DNA of 64,000 bases from Bedellia somnulentella. Its lineage: Eukaryota > Arthropoda > Insecta > Lepidoptera > Bedelliidae. Location: contig OY755187.1 of NCBI GenBank assembly GCA_963576735.1, positions 11,160,001 to 11,224,000 of the forward strand, given 5' to 3'. Both the position numbers and the translations under genes were made by a program. This document shows, one piece after another, positions 20,669 to 30,432 of this stretch (its first letter is position 1; every line of letters starts with the position of its first letter). The notes below the pieces were generated by a model. It worked only from the letters and a program-made list of their open reading frames with translations, did not search any database and was not told the DNA's origin.

Positions 20669-22945
20669 ATGCTTCTAAATGATTTAAGTGCCATTTCTCA
20701 AACAGGAGCTCTGGTGTCATCACAATCAGAAAAATGTCCTCATTGTTCTCAACCACGGTTTTTTAAGGGAAAACGTGGTCTTAATATCCATATTTCGAAA
20801 TGTCACAATCTTCATCTCACTCCACAAATCACTACAACAAATTTACCAGCATCATTCCTCACCTTACCTAGTGCAAGTTATCATGTCGACTCAAAATTAT
20901 TTTGGAAAGAACTGTCTAAATTAAAATCATCTGTACCAATAACCAAGAGAATACCTCGTGGTGCACGTGTATCAGTTGCATCGTCACTCACTAGAATAGC
21001 TGTCGGCAACACAATTCGCCGCTTAGTGTCAAAAATTTGTTGCAAGTATATTCTACCGGATCTTGCAACATACTTTGAACCGAAACAGCTGGGTTTTGGC
21101 ACTCGCGGTGGTTGTGAAGCTGCAGTACATTCGGCTCGCACTTACGTCGCACATGGGGCGGGCCAAGTCCTTTTGAAGGTGGATGTTAAAAATGCATTCA
21201 ACTCAGTGGATCGGGGAGCCTTGTTGACTGAAGTTAAAAAAAAAGCTCCGCATATTTACAACTATATTTGGCAATGTTTTAGCAAACCTTCGAAATTATT
21301 ATACAAAGAAAATTTAATTTCATCTTGTATCGGCTGTCAACAAGGAGATCCCTTAGGACCAGCAATATTCAGCCTAGCTATCCATCCATACATTGAATCA
21401 ATCGCCTCTAAATTCAATGTATGGTACCTAGACGACGGGACCATAGGTGGTGAAGCGAATACAGTATTAAACGACTTTCAAAATTTAAAATTATCTTTTT
21501 CATCCATTGGCCTAGATTTTAATTTCAATAAATGCGAATTATATATTAAAAACTGTCTGCCCAATGAAAAAAAAAAAGAAATAATAAATAAATTCAACGA
21601 AATAGCACCAAACATTACGGTCCTAAATAATGATTCGCTTCGTCTCCTTGGAGCCCCTCTAAACGAAAATTCTCTACCAGGTTTTATTCAAGACAAAATT
21701 TCAAATTTCAACCAATATTCGGAGCGTTTACAATCTATTAATCCCCATTTGGCCTATACAATTATAAAATTCTGTTTGTTCGTCCCCAAATTCACCTATT
21801 TTTTAAGATGTTGCGACACTTGGAGGTTTGTTTCGGCTTTAAACGATTTAGACAATATTATACGAGATACGTTAAGCAAAATTCTTAATTGTAAATTTGA
21901 TGACAAAAACTGGGATCAGGCTACCCTACCAGTTCGGTTTGGAGGTTTGGGCATACGCAAACCATCTGACGTGGCTTTACCAGCTTTCTTGTCATCAGTA
22001 CATTCTACAATTGATCTATACAAAAAAATTGTCAGTCCCTCTCTAGGTGACACAGAGATCAGTGGAATGGACGATGCCAAGACTGCTTGGATTGCATTGC
22101 TTGGTCCAGATTCGAGTGTTCCGACAAACATGGCTTCTCAGAGGTCTTGGGATGACATACTGTTCGGGCGGATTCAATTAAACCTCTTGAACTCTGCTTC
22201 CGATCCTGCACAGCGTGCTCGTCTCATGGCCTCTATGGAGCCTGAGTCGGGATACTGGTTGAATGCATTACCTTCTGAGACGATTGGTACGTTACTGGAC
22301 AGGTCGACTTTTTGTTTGGGAGTATGTTTGAGAGTTGGTGCCAAAATCAATGAAATTCATCGTTGTCGTTGTGGAGTACAGGTTGACCAATGGGGCCACC
22401 ACGGACTTTCATGCCCCCGCAGTGCAGGTCGCCTATCACGACATGCTGCCTTAAATGATATCATCCGTCGGGCTCTTGTCAGCGCCCACGTGCCAGCCAC
22501 CTTGGGACCTCCTGGATTAATGCGGGACGATGGCAAGAGACCTGATGGTATGACTTTGTTGCCTTGGAGAAATGGCAGGGCGCTGATATGGGATGCAACC
22601 TGTGTCGACACTCTTGCGCCTTGCCATTTATCCGGGTCGGCGGCGCGTGCAGGTACTGCTGCTGCCAACGCCGAGAGTTTCAAACGGCGTAAATACTCAG
22701 TTTTAACAAATGACTATCATTTCATACCTTTCGCCGTTGAAACTCTCGGCCCGTGGGGCAACGAGGCGCGGCTGTTCTTTAAAGAACTGTCCGCTCGCCT
22801 TGTGGAAGTGTGTGGTGATCCCAGAGCTGGCAGCTACCTCGGCCAACGCATTAGCTTGGCCATCCAAAGAGGGAATGCTGCTAGTATATTGGGCACGTTA
22901 CCCTACACTGACAACGATGAATTTCACGAAATTTTTCGTTTGTAA
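20669..22945 (+). CDS. Zinc finger / reverse transcriptase / restriction-like endonuclease
   Basis: 758 residues, uninterrupted. Visible in order: a C2H2-type finger at residues 23-46 (C23, C26, H41, H46); RT motif A 'LLKVDVKNAFNSVDR' (D172); motif B 'GCQQGDPLGPAIFSLAIHP' (222-240); and motif C 'VWYLDDGTIGG', with YLDD at 253-256 where most insect LINEs have FADD. Next comes a C-x-C...HH...C cluster (C566, C568, H577/H578, C582). A PD...D endonuclease motif follows (P625-D626, D642) and then a conserved tail 'FIPFAVETLGPWG' to 'ISLAIQRGNAASILGTLP'. In the element's life cycle the finger would bind the target, the REL would nick it and the RT would copy RNA there. Only ~65 residues separate finger and RT, and 'SSLTRIAVGNTIRRL' (about 105-119) looks like an in-frame deletion joining two distant parts of the usual protein. 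It may therefore be open but non-functional. Confidence 0.92.
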   Translation: MLLNDLSAISQTGALVSSQSEKCPHCSQPRFFKGKRGLNIHISKCHNLHLTPQITTTNLPASFLTLPSASYHVDSKLFWKELSKLKSSVPITKRIPRGARVSVASSLTRIAVGNTIRRLVSKICCKYILPDLATYFEPKQLGFGTRGGCEAAVHSARTYVAHGAGQVLLKVDVKNAFNSVDRGALLTEVKKKAPHIYNYIWQCFSKPSKLLYKENLISSCIGCQQGDPLGPAIFSLAIHPYIESIASKFNVWYLDDGTIGGEANTVLNDFQNLKLSFSSIGLDFNFNKCELYIKNCLPNEKKKEIINKFNEIAPNITVLNNDSLRLLGAPLNENSLPGFIQDKISNFNQYSERLQSINPHLAYTIIKFCLFVPKFTYFLRCCDTWRFVSALNDLDNIIRDTLSKILNCKFDDKNWDQATLPVRFGGLGIRKPSDVALPAFLSSVHSTIDLYKKIVSPSLGDTEISGMDDAKTAWIALLGPDSSVPTNMASQRSWDDILFGRIQLNLLNSASDPAQRARLMASMEPESGYWLNALPSETIGTLLDRSTFCLGVCLRVGAKINEIHRCRCGVQVDQWGHHGLSCPRSAGRLSRHAALNDIIRRALVSAHVPATLGPPGLMRDDGKRPDGMTLLPWRNGRALIWDATCVDTLAPCHLSGSAARAGTAAANAESFKRRKYSVLTNDYHFIPFAVETLGPWGNEARLFFKELSARLVEVCGDPRAGSYLGQRISLAIQRGNAASILGTLPYTDNDEFHEIFRL

Positions 22946-23013
22946 TGTGTATATTTAGTTTTAATTGAATTTTTATACCATGATTGTAAATATTTGTACT
23001 ATAATGTAAATAA
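22946..23013 (+). other. 3' UTR of the REL element
   Basis: 68 AT-rich bases ending 'tactataatgtaaataa' just before the right TSD. There is no poly(A) tail or microsatellite. This is unlike the RTE elements in the window and consistent with a 3'-end recognition mechanism of R2 type. Confidence 0.75.
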
Positions 23014-23489
23014 ATTGTATTAGTTCTCAATAAAAACAAAATATTCTCTCTACGCATTGGTAGCAAAATTGATTGTTAGCTATGATATAAAATTCTTGTG
23101 ATTAAATGTAATAAAATGAATACGCTCGAATTTACCCATTTTAATTATGCCTTAATACCCTCTCAACTCACTTGTCTCAGAAACTATCATCCACATTCAT
23201 TTTTATTTCATCTGTGACTTCTAGTTTGATACAGCTAGCAATTTCACCAGACGAGAGATGTGGTCTACATCAAAGACTCGTCTGAAATTGAAATGGTTAA
23301 ACAAAAAGAATTTGAATGTTTGGAGCTGAAAGTACTGTTCTTTATTGGTAGGTAATATTTTTTTCATTACTTCCTTTAACAGTCTTTACTGAAATTTGTT
23401 ATATAATTTAAAATGTTTATAGCCAAAGCCTATGGTATCTAAATATTAGAAAAATCCAATCATCTGTGTTTATTGCGGTCGTATAAGAT

Positions 23490-23761
23490 TTGTTGTATTG
23501 GTCGTATTGAGTTTGCTGTGTAGTGCCGACTTAGAATAACACTACCCCATTTCTTCCGGTGGGTGTACGAAAGAGGTGACTAACGGTATTGGGGCTTTTA
23601 AGGGATTTTTGGGCGATGCGGTTGGAGACCCATCAGCAATAACCTTTATTTCACCATCTTTTCCCCACGCAACTTCCAAAAGTGGCTGATGAATTTCTAA
23701 TTCCCTAGCTCTGGCTACCCCTTCACGGGATTTACAGCCGTGAGTATATGGATGTATGTAT
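23490..23761 (+). mobile_element. SINE-B in D2 with 9-bp TSD
   Basis: Flanked by 'gtataagat' (23481-23489 and 23762-23770). About 22 extra bases precede the usual head 'gctgtgtagtgccgactt'. It occupies the same target base pairs as the unrelated insertion in D1 (10260-10535). Confidence 0.88.
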
Positions 23762-24051
23762 GTATAAGATACTAAGAGTTTTATTGTATAGAAGATTAGT
23801 ATGTGACAAAACATAAATTAAATTACCATGATATGAGTTAGTTTAAATTAGTAACAGAATTGATACCGATTACAAGAATGTAATTATTAGGTTTTGAAAG
23901 TGTGGATACAGAAAAATATATTTTTTTAATAATGAGTGAGTTGATACATTATACTGCGCATTTCAAATCTGAAAACTTCTGGCTTACTTGCTTGTTTGCT
24001 AGGCATCATGTAAATACATTTTATTTTATTGATAAAAGAATGATTAAAGAC

Positions 24052-24205
24052 GACATGATATCAAAAGGTAGAACATCGGTTATCGTGCAAACGACTAGTG
24101 TTCAAATCCCGGGTCGGGCCTACACCTATTTGTCTTTTCTAAAGACATAGGTTTGGTTAACGGTGAGGGAAAACATCGCGAGGGAACACACATGGCTGAG
24201 TTGTA
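24052..24205 (+). mobile_element. SINE-A head in D2
   Basis: Counterpart of 10822-10987, broken at the same base by the LINE tail. The 3' half is lost beyond the block end. Confidence 0.88.
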
Positions 24206-24634
24206 GAATAGAATAACTTTTTATTGCATATCAAACACAAATTTACAAAAATAATAATATGATCAAACAGTTTACAGTGAGGTACAATTGGTGGTCTTAT
24301 CGCTTAAAGTGATCTCTTCCAGACAACCTTTGGAAGGTGAGATCGATAAATTTATTACTTGGGTAGATGCACAAAACAAGGCCAAAAAACATAATAATCT
24401 ATTAAGCTTACTTAAAACTAACTTATTTAATTTAAATAACAATATAAATATTAATTATACAAAATAATATAGATATTTAACGAATATGAACACATACGTA
24501 AATAACTACATACTTTTATATAAACAAGCAATACAAATACCTAAATAAAATTGAAAAAGCAACAGTATTACAGCGCTTCAGTGATATAGTGTTTTTTCAC
24601 CAGATCTTTGAACACATTTAGTGATTTAGATAGA
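24206..24634 (-). mobile_element. LINE tail in D2, counterpart of 10988-11512
   Basis: Same 3' end ('gaatagaataac' on plus) inserted after 'gttgta'. The coding end differs and is cut short at the block edge ('gatttagatagactaatag'). Confidence 0.85.
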
Positions 24635-24649
24635 CTAATAGAATAGATT

Positions 24650-24912
24650 TATTATAAGACTTCTGCAATTGGCCTAGACCTCGCTTTTGAAACATTTTAT
24701 TTTTATTTTAGCTTAGGCTAAGAAATTCACTATACTTTCTCAGTTTGATCTAGGTACGACTCTTTTTATGTATTAATTATTTTAAAAATTACAATATATT
24801 AGATAGGCATTCCATAGGCAAAGTTTGATGTCTTTAATCGATTTGAAATATAAAAAGGTATGTTTTAAAAACGAGGTCTAGGCCAATTGAAGACAACTTC
24901 TTAAACATGTTA
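24650..24912. mobile_element. Shortened copy of the 17.1 kb MITE
   Basis: Keeps the right arm and the central 'ctatactttctcagtttgat', with most of the left arm deleted. It sits exactly where block D2 ends and repeat H2 begins. Confidence 0.82.
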
Positions 24913-25445
24913 GTTTCTGTGTTACCTAATGAAATAAATTGAAAATCTGTAACTATAAAAATACGTATTATTTTTCATTTGTGATATTATCTTTCAGTTT
25001 CAATTCATAACCACTATGAATAAATACGCAAATATTGACTCGTATCGTTGATACAAAACTCAATCGGAAATGAAGCTTCATCATTAAGAATCTAATTGAT
25101 TGAAGCCAATAACAAATTGCTTCAAACAATTTAATTAAATTGTTTATGTACCAACAAATTAATGAACAAATATTAGGGAACGCCTTTGTATGTGTTCAGT
25201 AAATACACTCGCGGGCAAACTTTTTCGACCCTGCAAAAGTGGACGATGAAAAAAGGAAGCCTTTGATTAAAACCCTCCGGGTTTTGTTGGGTGTTCCCTC
25301 AACTGTCGGAGTTTTAAAATTCAATTGAAGTGTCTGTGCTTTTAGTAACAATTTATACATATGTAAATTATCATGGTGTGAGTGGGAAAGGTTTCAACAA
25401 TTTGCATAGCTTGCCAAAGTTTTTTTATAGAACTTGAACTCAAAA
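24910..25445 (-). repeat. Repeat H, copy 2 (inverted)
   Basis: Reverse complement of 205-745, retaining 'aaccctccgggtttt', 'gggcaaactttttcgaccc' and 'gattgaagccaataacaaat'. Point changes and small gaps relative to copy 1 suggest an old event. Confidence 0.75.
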
Positions 25446-25743
25446 AGTTTGCGCTGTAGGTGGTGAAGGTGTGATCAATGGTATATATTTGTTAGTTGGT
25501 ATTTAGAGTAGCAGCGCTTTGCTTGTATGGTGCATTCACGTGACACGAGTCAGTATGAATTCACTTTTGACTATGAAACCTACCGTTACATATTTTTATT
25601 GTTATGATAAGTTATGTGGTCCAGTGAGAGATTGTATGGTTTGTAAAGAGTGCAGTTTGAAACATGATATAGTAAACAAAACACTTTTAACTTTAGTGTG
25701 GGTGCTTTGTCTGTCCATTTGCCCAGTAGGCTTCTAGGTGTAG

Positions 25744-26043
25744 ATATTCTGGGTGAGTAGAATACCGCTTACCGTGCAGACGATGGGGGTTCAAATCCCG
25801 GGTCGGGCCTACACCAATTTGTCTTGTATCATAGTTGTTAAAGGTAAAGGAAAACATCGTGAGGAAACGTCACGTGACAGTGTATTCGTACAAAATGGCG
25901 ATAAGCTTGCTACCTATCACGTGAGTACAGTGTCCAAGAAAAACATGGGAACTCTGAACACTCTCTCTGCGATTCAGACTACTAGCACTTAAGCATTGGT
26001 ACCTCTGCCAACCCCATCAGGGTTATACGGCGTGAACGTTTGA
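25744..26043 (+). mobile_element. SINE-A with GA/TTGAG tail
   Basis: B box 'ggttcaaatcccgggtcggg', body with a ~60-bp rearranged stretch, end 'ggcgtgaacgtttgagttga'. The final (TTGAG)n suggests the family's 3' tail repeat. Confidence 0.88.
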
Positions 26044-26298
26044 GTTGAGTTGAGTATAATTAAGAATAAATTAATATTTATCCAAAACTCGAATGGTCTC
26101 AGCGCCAGAATTTATGTATACAATAATATAATATTAAACCCAAATGTCTCAATGATCTAATATGGAGTGCCGTCCCAATATAACTTGTCTAATCCATATA
26201 CATATTCCGTATAAACAAATACAATTTGGGTAAGGAAAATAATTTAGAGAACGCCGACATTAATAAATCATAATAACAATATAAAATAATTCACCTAC
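26044..26298. other. AT-rich DNA, nothing recognised
   Basis: No coding frame or known repeat seen before the SINE-B insertion site. Confidence 0.4.
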
Positions 26299-26317
26299 AT
26301 TTTTCTTCATAAATGAT

Positions 26318-26563
26318 TGCTGTGTATTGTCGGCTTAGAATAGCACTACCCCATTTCTTCCGGTGGGTGTACGTAAGAGGCGACTAACGGTATTGGGGCT
26401 TTTAAGGGATTTTTGGGCGATGCGGTTGGAGACCCATCACCAACAACCTTTATTTAACCATCTTTTCCCCACTCATTTTCCAAAAGTGGCTGAGGAGTTT
26501 CTAATTCCTTAGCTCTGGCTACCCCTTCGAGGGATTTATAGCCGTGAGTATATGTATGTATGT
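26318..26563 (+). mobile_element. SINE-B, full length, 19-bp TSD
   Basis: The best reference copy: 246 bp between exact 19-bp repeats 'atttttcttcataaatgat' (26299-26317 and 26564-26582). Starts 'tgctgtgtattgtcggctt' and ends 'agccgtgagtatatg' plus TATG repeats. The long TSD and tail show LINE-mediated insertion. No internal promoter could be assigned with confidence. Confidence 0.95.
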
Positions 26564-27102
26564 ATTTTTCTTCATAAATGATCAAACTAAGAATTCCCCT
26601 GTGTAACTATCCATTACAGTATAAGTTATGATATAATATAAATTTAAATTAACTAGGAAAAGCGAGCGGGAGACTTCCGCCATGTCCTTAGAGACTGCCG
26701 CCTCAGTGCATGAATTATTCAGATGGCCCTTGCGGTATTGACCACGCGCCAGCCTGCTCTAATTAGTTTTTCACGAAACATCAAAATGTTGACGACATTC
26801 TACTAACAGATTACAAAGAGGAAGCCAAAGATTATGTCCTTTAAACGTCTTAGGAGATTTAATGAATTAATTGTAGCTCTACGAATATATACCTATATAA
26901 GGGGGAAATTTGTCGTTACATGAGTTTCGGTATTAATGAATATGAACACAATAAATACAACTCCGTTATTTTATTTCTCAGTTCCTTTATATGCATCAAT
27001 AAGTCTGAGATTACTATTATTACTGGATACAGACAGAGACATCTGAGTCATAAGTTAGTTAAAAGAATATTGAATCTTTATTTTATATATTTTTAGCAAC
27101 CG

Positions 27103-27457
27103 TGATAACCGTGATAGCCCTGTGGGTAGAACACTCGGTTATCGTGCAAACGACTAGTGTTCAAATCCTGGGTCGGGCCTACACCAATTTGTCTTTTCTA
27201 AAGACATATGTGTGGTTAATTTATCATGGTTGTTAACGGTGAGGGAAAACATCGTGAGGAAACCCACATGGCTGAGTTATACTTAGTCATGTGACAGTGT
27301 ATTCGTACAAAACGGCGATAGGCCTGCCCCTTATCACGTGAGTACACTGTCCATGCAAAACGTGGGTACTCTGAACACCAAGTGACAAAGTCACGTGATG
27401 TTCAGAAGTATTAGTACCTCTGCCAACCCCTTCGGGGATATTCGGCGTGAACGTTTA
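27103..27457 (+). mobile_element. SINE-A, near full length
   Basis: Complete head-to-tail copy. It has an A-box-like 'gatagccctgtgggtagaac', the B box 'gttcaaatcctgggtc', the 'ttgtcttttctaaagacat' stretch, the body 'ggcgataggcctgcccctta' and the end 'ttcggcgtgaacgttta'. The head-like boxes indicate tRNA ancestry and a Pol III promoter. Confidence 0.93.
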
Positions 27458-27585
27458 TATTATTATTTTATGTTATGTTTATGTTATGTATTTTATTTTC
27501 AATCCATAATTAACTTATCTAGAGCTAGTTTTAACATAAGTTTTTCAATTAAATATGAGTAGGTTCTGTGATTAACTCCTTAGGA

Positions 27586-27791
27586 ATTTAGGAGTCGGTG
27601 CCAGCCTGCGTGATAATCAGTGTGTATTTCGCACTACGCACGTACATGTACAATGTAGGATACCTACATGGTAGGGTAAATTGATTTATGTATGTATAAC
27701 ATTTGAAACGTTAGTAAAAAAGGTGTTTAGATTGTAATAGAGATAGATAGTAGGGTGAATTTAATTTTGTTTGACTGGCACCGACTCACAA
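27586..27791. mobile_element. Small MITE with 13-bp inverted ends
   Basis: Starts 'gagtcggtgccag' and ends 'ctggcaccgactc', an exact inverted repeat. About 205 bp, noncoding, ending two bases from the TTAA of the next element. Confidence 0.72.
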
Positions 27792-27886
27792 ATTAAGGCG
27801 CCGTTGGTTCAGCGAAAAATATCATGATCGAGCGGCCGTCTCCCCGACGCGACGCCCCGTCGCTCGCGTTTTAAAAACATACAGTA

Positions 27887-28043
27887 GGGTAAGCAATACA
27901 GTTATTGTCAACTCGACTGTTTTAGCCACTCGCAAATATTTTCTATGGTATGGGACATTTGTTTATGATTATTTACATTTTCTTTCTGAAATATTTACGA
28001 ATGGTTATAACAGTCAGGGTGACGAAAACTGTATCGCTTACCC
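27887..28043. mobile_element. TA-flanked MITE (Tc1/mariner type)
   Basis: 'gggtaagcaatacagtt' at the left and 'aactgtatcgcttaccc' at the right are inverted repeats flanked by TA (27885-27886, 28044-28045). 157 bp, no ORF. Confidence 0.85.
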
Positions 28044-28169
28044 TAGGTTATCAATTTCAAAAATAGTTTCTACCATGGCCGTTTACAATATAAAATGTAG
28101 TGATACGATAGATTTGTCTACCCCTGTCAGTTTATACAAAATTATTACAGTGATAATTTCATAACTTTT

Positions 28170-28376
28170 GCCGTGTCGTGTCGGCTTAGAATAACACTAC
28201 CCCATTTCTACCCGTGATCGTAAGAGGCGACTAAGTGGTTGGAGAACCGTCACCAAAATCATATATTATTACCATCTTTTCCAAAATCAACTTCCAAAAG
28301 TGGCTGAGGAATTTCTCATTCCAAAGCTCTGGCTATCCCGTTAAGGGATTTATAGCCGTGAGTATATGTATGTATA
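28170..28376 (+). mobile_element. SINE-B inside the TTAA element
   Basis: Head 'gccgtgtcgtgtcggcttag' and tail 'agccgtgagtatatgtatg'. An internal gap removes about 40 bp after 'gcgactaag'. Confidence 0.9.
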
Positions 28377-28534
28377 TAATTTTCAGTTTACACCTGTAAC
28401 TATTTAATATTATTAATTGAAATTAGAAGTTACTTTAACGGTTTTGTTCTTTTTCCCATTCCTAATAAATTAAACAATAAAATATAAAAATGAGTGCAAT
28501 CTATGAATAGAATGAATTCTTTTATATTTGCTAA

Positions 28535-28740
28535 TGCTAACCGTACGCACGGTCACTCTCACGCCTACATTGACGCGCATCGTATACAGATAGGTCACTC
28601 GCACACTAACGGCACCGCACGCGCGTAAATTGTAAGATCTGAAACACAAGGCGCGCGCGACATAGGTCCATCCTCTAAAGCAGCTCGCCGAGCACTGAGC
28701 GGGCGGCGGGCGGCGCTCGGGCACGAGTAGGACTGCGAAT
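28535..28740. other. GC- and CpG-rich island in AT-rich DNA
   Basis: Runs such as 'gcgggcggcgggcggcgctc' and 'caaggcgcgcgcgacatagg' stand out sharply from the surroundings. It contains 'actaacggcaccgcac', an internal echo of the element's own TIR. There is no credible protein. It may be a former promoter of the TTAA element or a captured host fragment. Confidence 0.5.
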
Positions 28741-29368
28741 ATCGATGTTTTTAAAATATTTGTTTTATTGAATTTATTAAAAAAGAAAACTAATCGCCAA
28801 TTATTATTAGAAATACAAATGCTCAAATTATGATGCAAGTTATATGTAAGTAGGTAAAATAAATAAAATATAAAACCATTTTAAAGAGTGTAATTAGAGG
28901 TATGTTGGCGATTTTTTTCTATCGAGTGAAAATGTATTAATCATGTCTCGAATCGCCAATTGAACAGCAGAAAAGCCTCAAGATTTTGATGTATTTTTTT
29001 CAAAACCATATTGTTATAAACATACGCATTATAATGTTTCAAAAACTCTGTTCGCTGGACTAACGGCACCTTAATAAAAATAAAAAAAAAACTCATTTAT
29101 TTCGGACAATGCAAATCCATAATTTTGTTAGTACACACATTAATCTTAGGGTGCTATTGTTAGTAGAGAATGTATACAAGAGTAAAAATAAATTAAAAAA
29201 ATAAAAAATTATATACAAATAACAAAAATAAATAAAGACTCATTTAGAAGACAACCATATCATGCATCACCAAGCAATTTTTGAGCATTTTTAAGATTAA
29301 GGTAGGTTGAACAGACGCGTGTGGAATACAGAAATTCCTAAGGTGTTAATCACAGTTCCTACTCAACA

Positions 29369-29616
29369 TACACACATACATATACTCACGGCTGTAAATC
29401 CCTACAAGGGGTAGCCAGAGCTGAGGAACTTGAAGTTCCTCGGCCACTTTTGGAAAGTAGAGTGGGGAAAAGATGGTAAAAATAAAGGTTGTTGGTGATG
29501 GGTCTCCAACCGCATCGCCCAAAAATCCCTTAATAGCCCCAATACCGTTAGTCGCCTCTTACGTACACCCACCGGAAGAAATGGGGTGGTGCTATTCTAA
29601 GCCAACACTACACAGC
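29369..29616 (-). mobile_element. SINE-B in block J1
   Basis: 'acatatactcacggctgtaa' to 'gccaacactacacagca', full length. Absent at the equivalent place in J2 near 54060, which is the empty site. Confidence 0.92.
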
Positions 29617-30018
29617 AAGTTACTACACTACACACAAAACACTTATTTCTTACTTTTTAGTACTTAATTGTTTATTTTCCATGTAAATCATAATTCTTAC
29701 CTATTACTTTGTGCTAAATTAACCATTTTTCAGATTTTAGTTTTTGTTCATTCAGTTTTGAACTCGGTTTCTTTTTGTTAAAAAATATTTTATTTTACGT
29801 GTTTTAGATGTTGGGAGACCTGGCAAGGATGCCTCTCGGATGAGGAAGCGAGAGTTACTGTATTATTCTTCGAATTTTGGTATTTCTTTCATTGTATGAA
29901 TTGAAGATATTGGCATATTGCACAGTATTAAATAAGCTCAACCATATGTAACTGTTCATTGTTCTTGAAATCTCTCGAAACGCAAGGGTCTACAATTCCA
30001 CATCTTGAATCAAAAAAG

Positions 30019-30432
30019 ACTCAAACGTTCACGCCAAATATCCCCGAAGGCTGGCATAGGTACTAACACTTCTGAACATCACGTGACATTGTCATCTGGT
30101 GTTCAGAGTACCCACGTTTTGCTTGGACAGTGTACTCACGTGATAGAGGGCAGGCCTATCACCGCTTTGTACAAATACACTGGTATTTGTACAAAACATC
30201 ATGGTTGTAAACGGTGAGGAAAATCATCGTGAGGAAACCCACATGGTTGAATTGTACTTAGTCATGTGAACTGTCACATTTTGCTTGGACAGTGCACTCG
30301 CGTCATAGAGGGCAGGCCTATCACCGTTTTGTACAAATGCACTAGTAATATCACAATGATTTTCCTCACCGTTTACAACCATGATAAATTTAAAACACAT
30401 ATTTCTACCCACTGAGCTATCACGGTTATCAT
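30019..30432 (-). mobile_element. SINE-A, internally rearranged
   Basis: The outer parts read on the minus strand, but about 30182-30268 reads on the plus strand ('ggtgaggaaaatcatcgtga', 'gtacttagtcatgtgaac') before the minus-strand body is repeated. A fold-back 'gtacaaatacac/tggtatttgtac' marks one junction. Confidence 0.85.

Larger units (their letters stand above)
20233..23013 (+). mobile_element. REL-endonuclease non-LTR retrotransposon, YLDD type
   Basis: A 2781-bp insertion in block D2 with an 11-bp target duplication. Its limits are fixed by the empty site in D1 at about 9790. It has a 5' hairpin (20246-20292), a ~370 bp leader, one long ORF (20669-22945) and a 68-bp 3' UTR without long poly(A). 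The zinc-finger + RT + restriction-like endonuclease order is that of early-branching R2-like elements. The insertion target is ordinary repeat DNA, not rDNA. A Utopia-like or related clade is possible but not demonstrable here. Confidence 0.92.
18115..24635 (+). repeat. Duplicated block D, copy 2
   Basis: Direct paralogue of 8935-11435, expanded by an RTE-BovB copy (18294-19518), the REL retroelement (20233-23013) and a SINE-B (23490-23761). It ends inside the LINE tail and abuts the shortened MITE at 24650. The 67-codon frames at 9480-9683 and 19922-20125 are identical in length and translation, which shows how recent the duplication is relative to most insertions here. Confidence 0.93.
27797..29070. 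mobile_element. TTAA-flanked element (piggyBac-type) with GC-rich core
   Basis: Flanked by TTAA on both sides (27793-27796, 29071-29074). The left end 'ggcgccgttggttcagcga' and the inverted right end 'ggtgccgttagtccagcga' form a 19-bp TIR with three mismatches. It holds a TA-flanked MITE (27887-28043) and a SINE-B (28170-28376). A GC-rich region lies at 28535-28740. No transposase frame was recognised, so it is non-autonomous or gutted. Confidence 0.8.

Noticed and set aside
22357..22683. 108-codon minus-strand frame
   Set aside because: Antisense shadow of the endonuclease part of the REL ORF.
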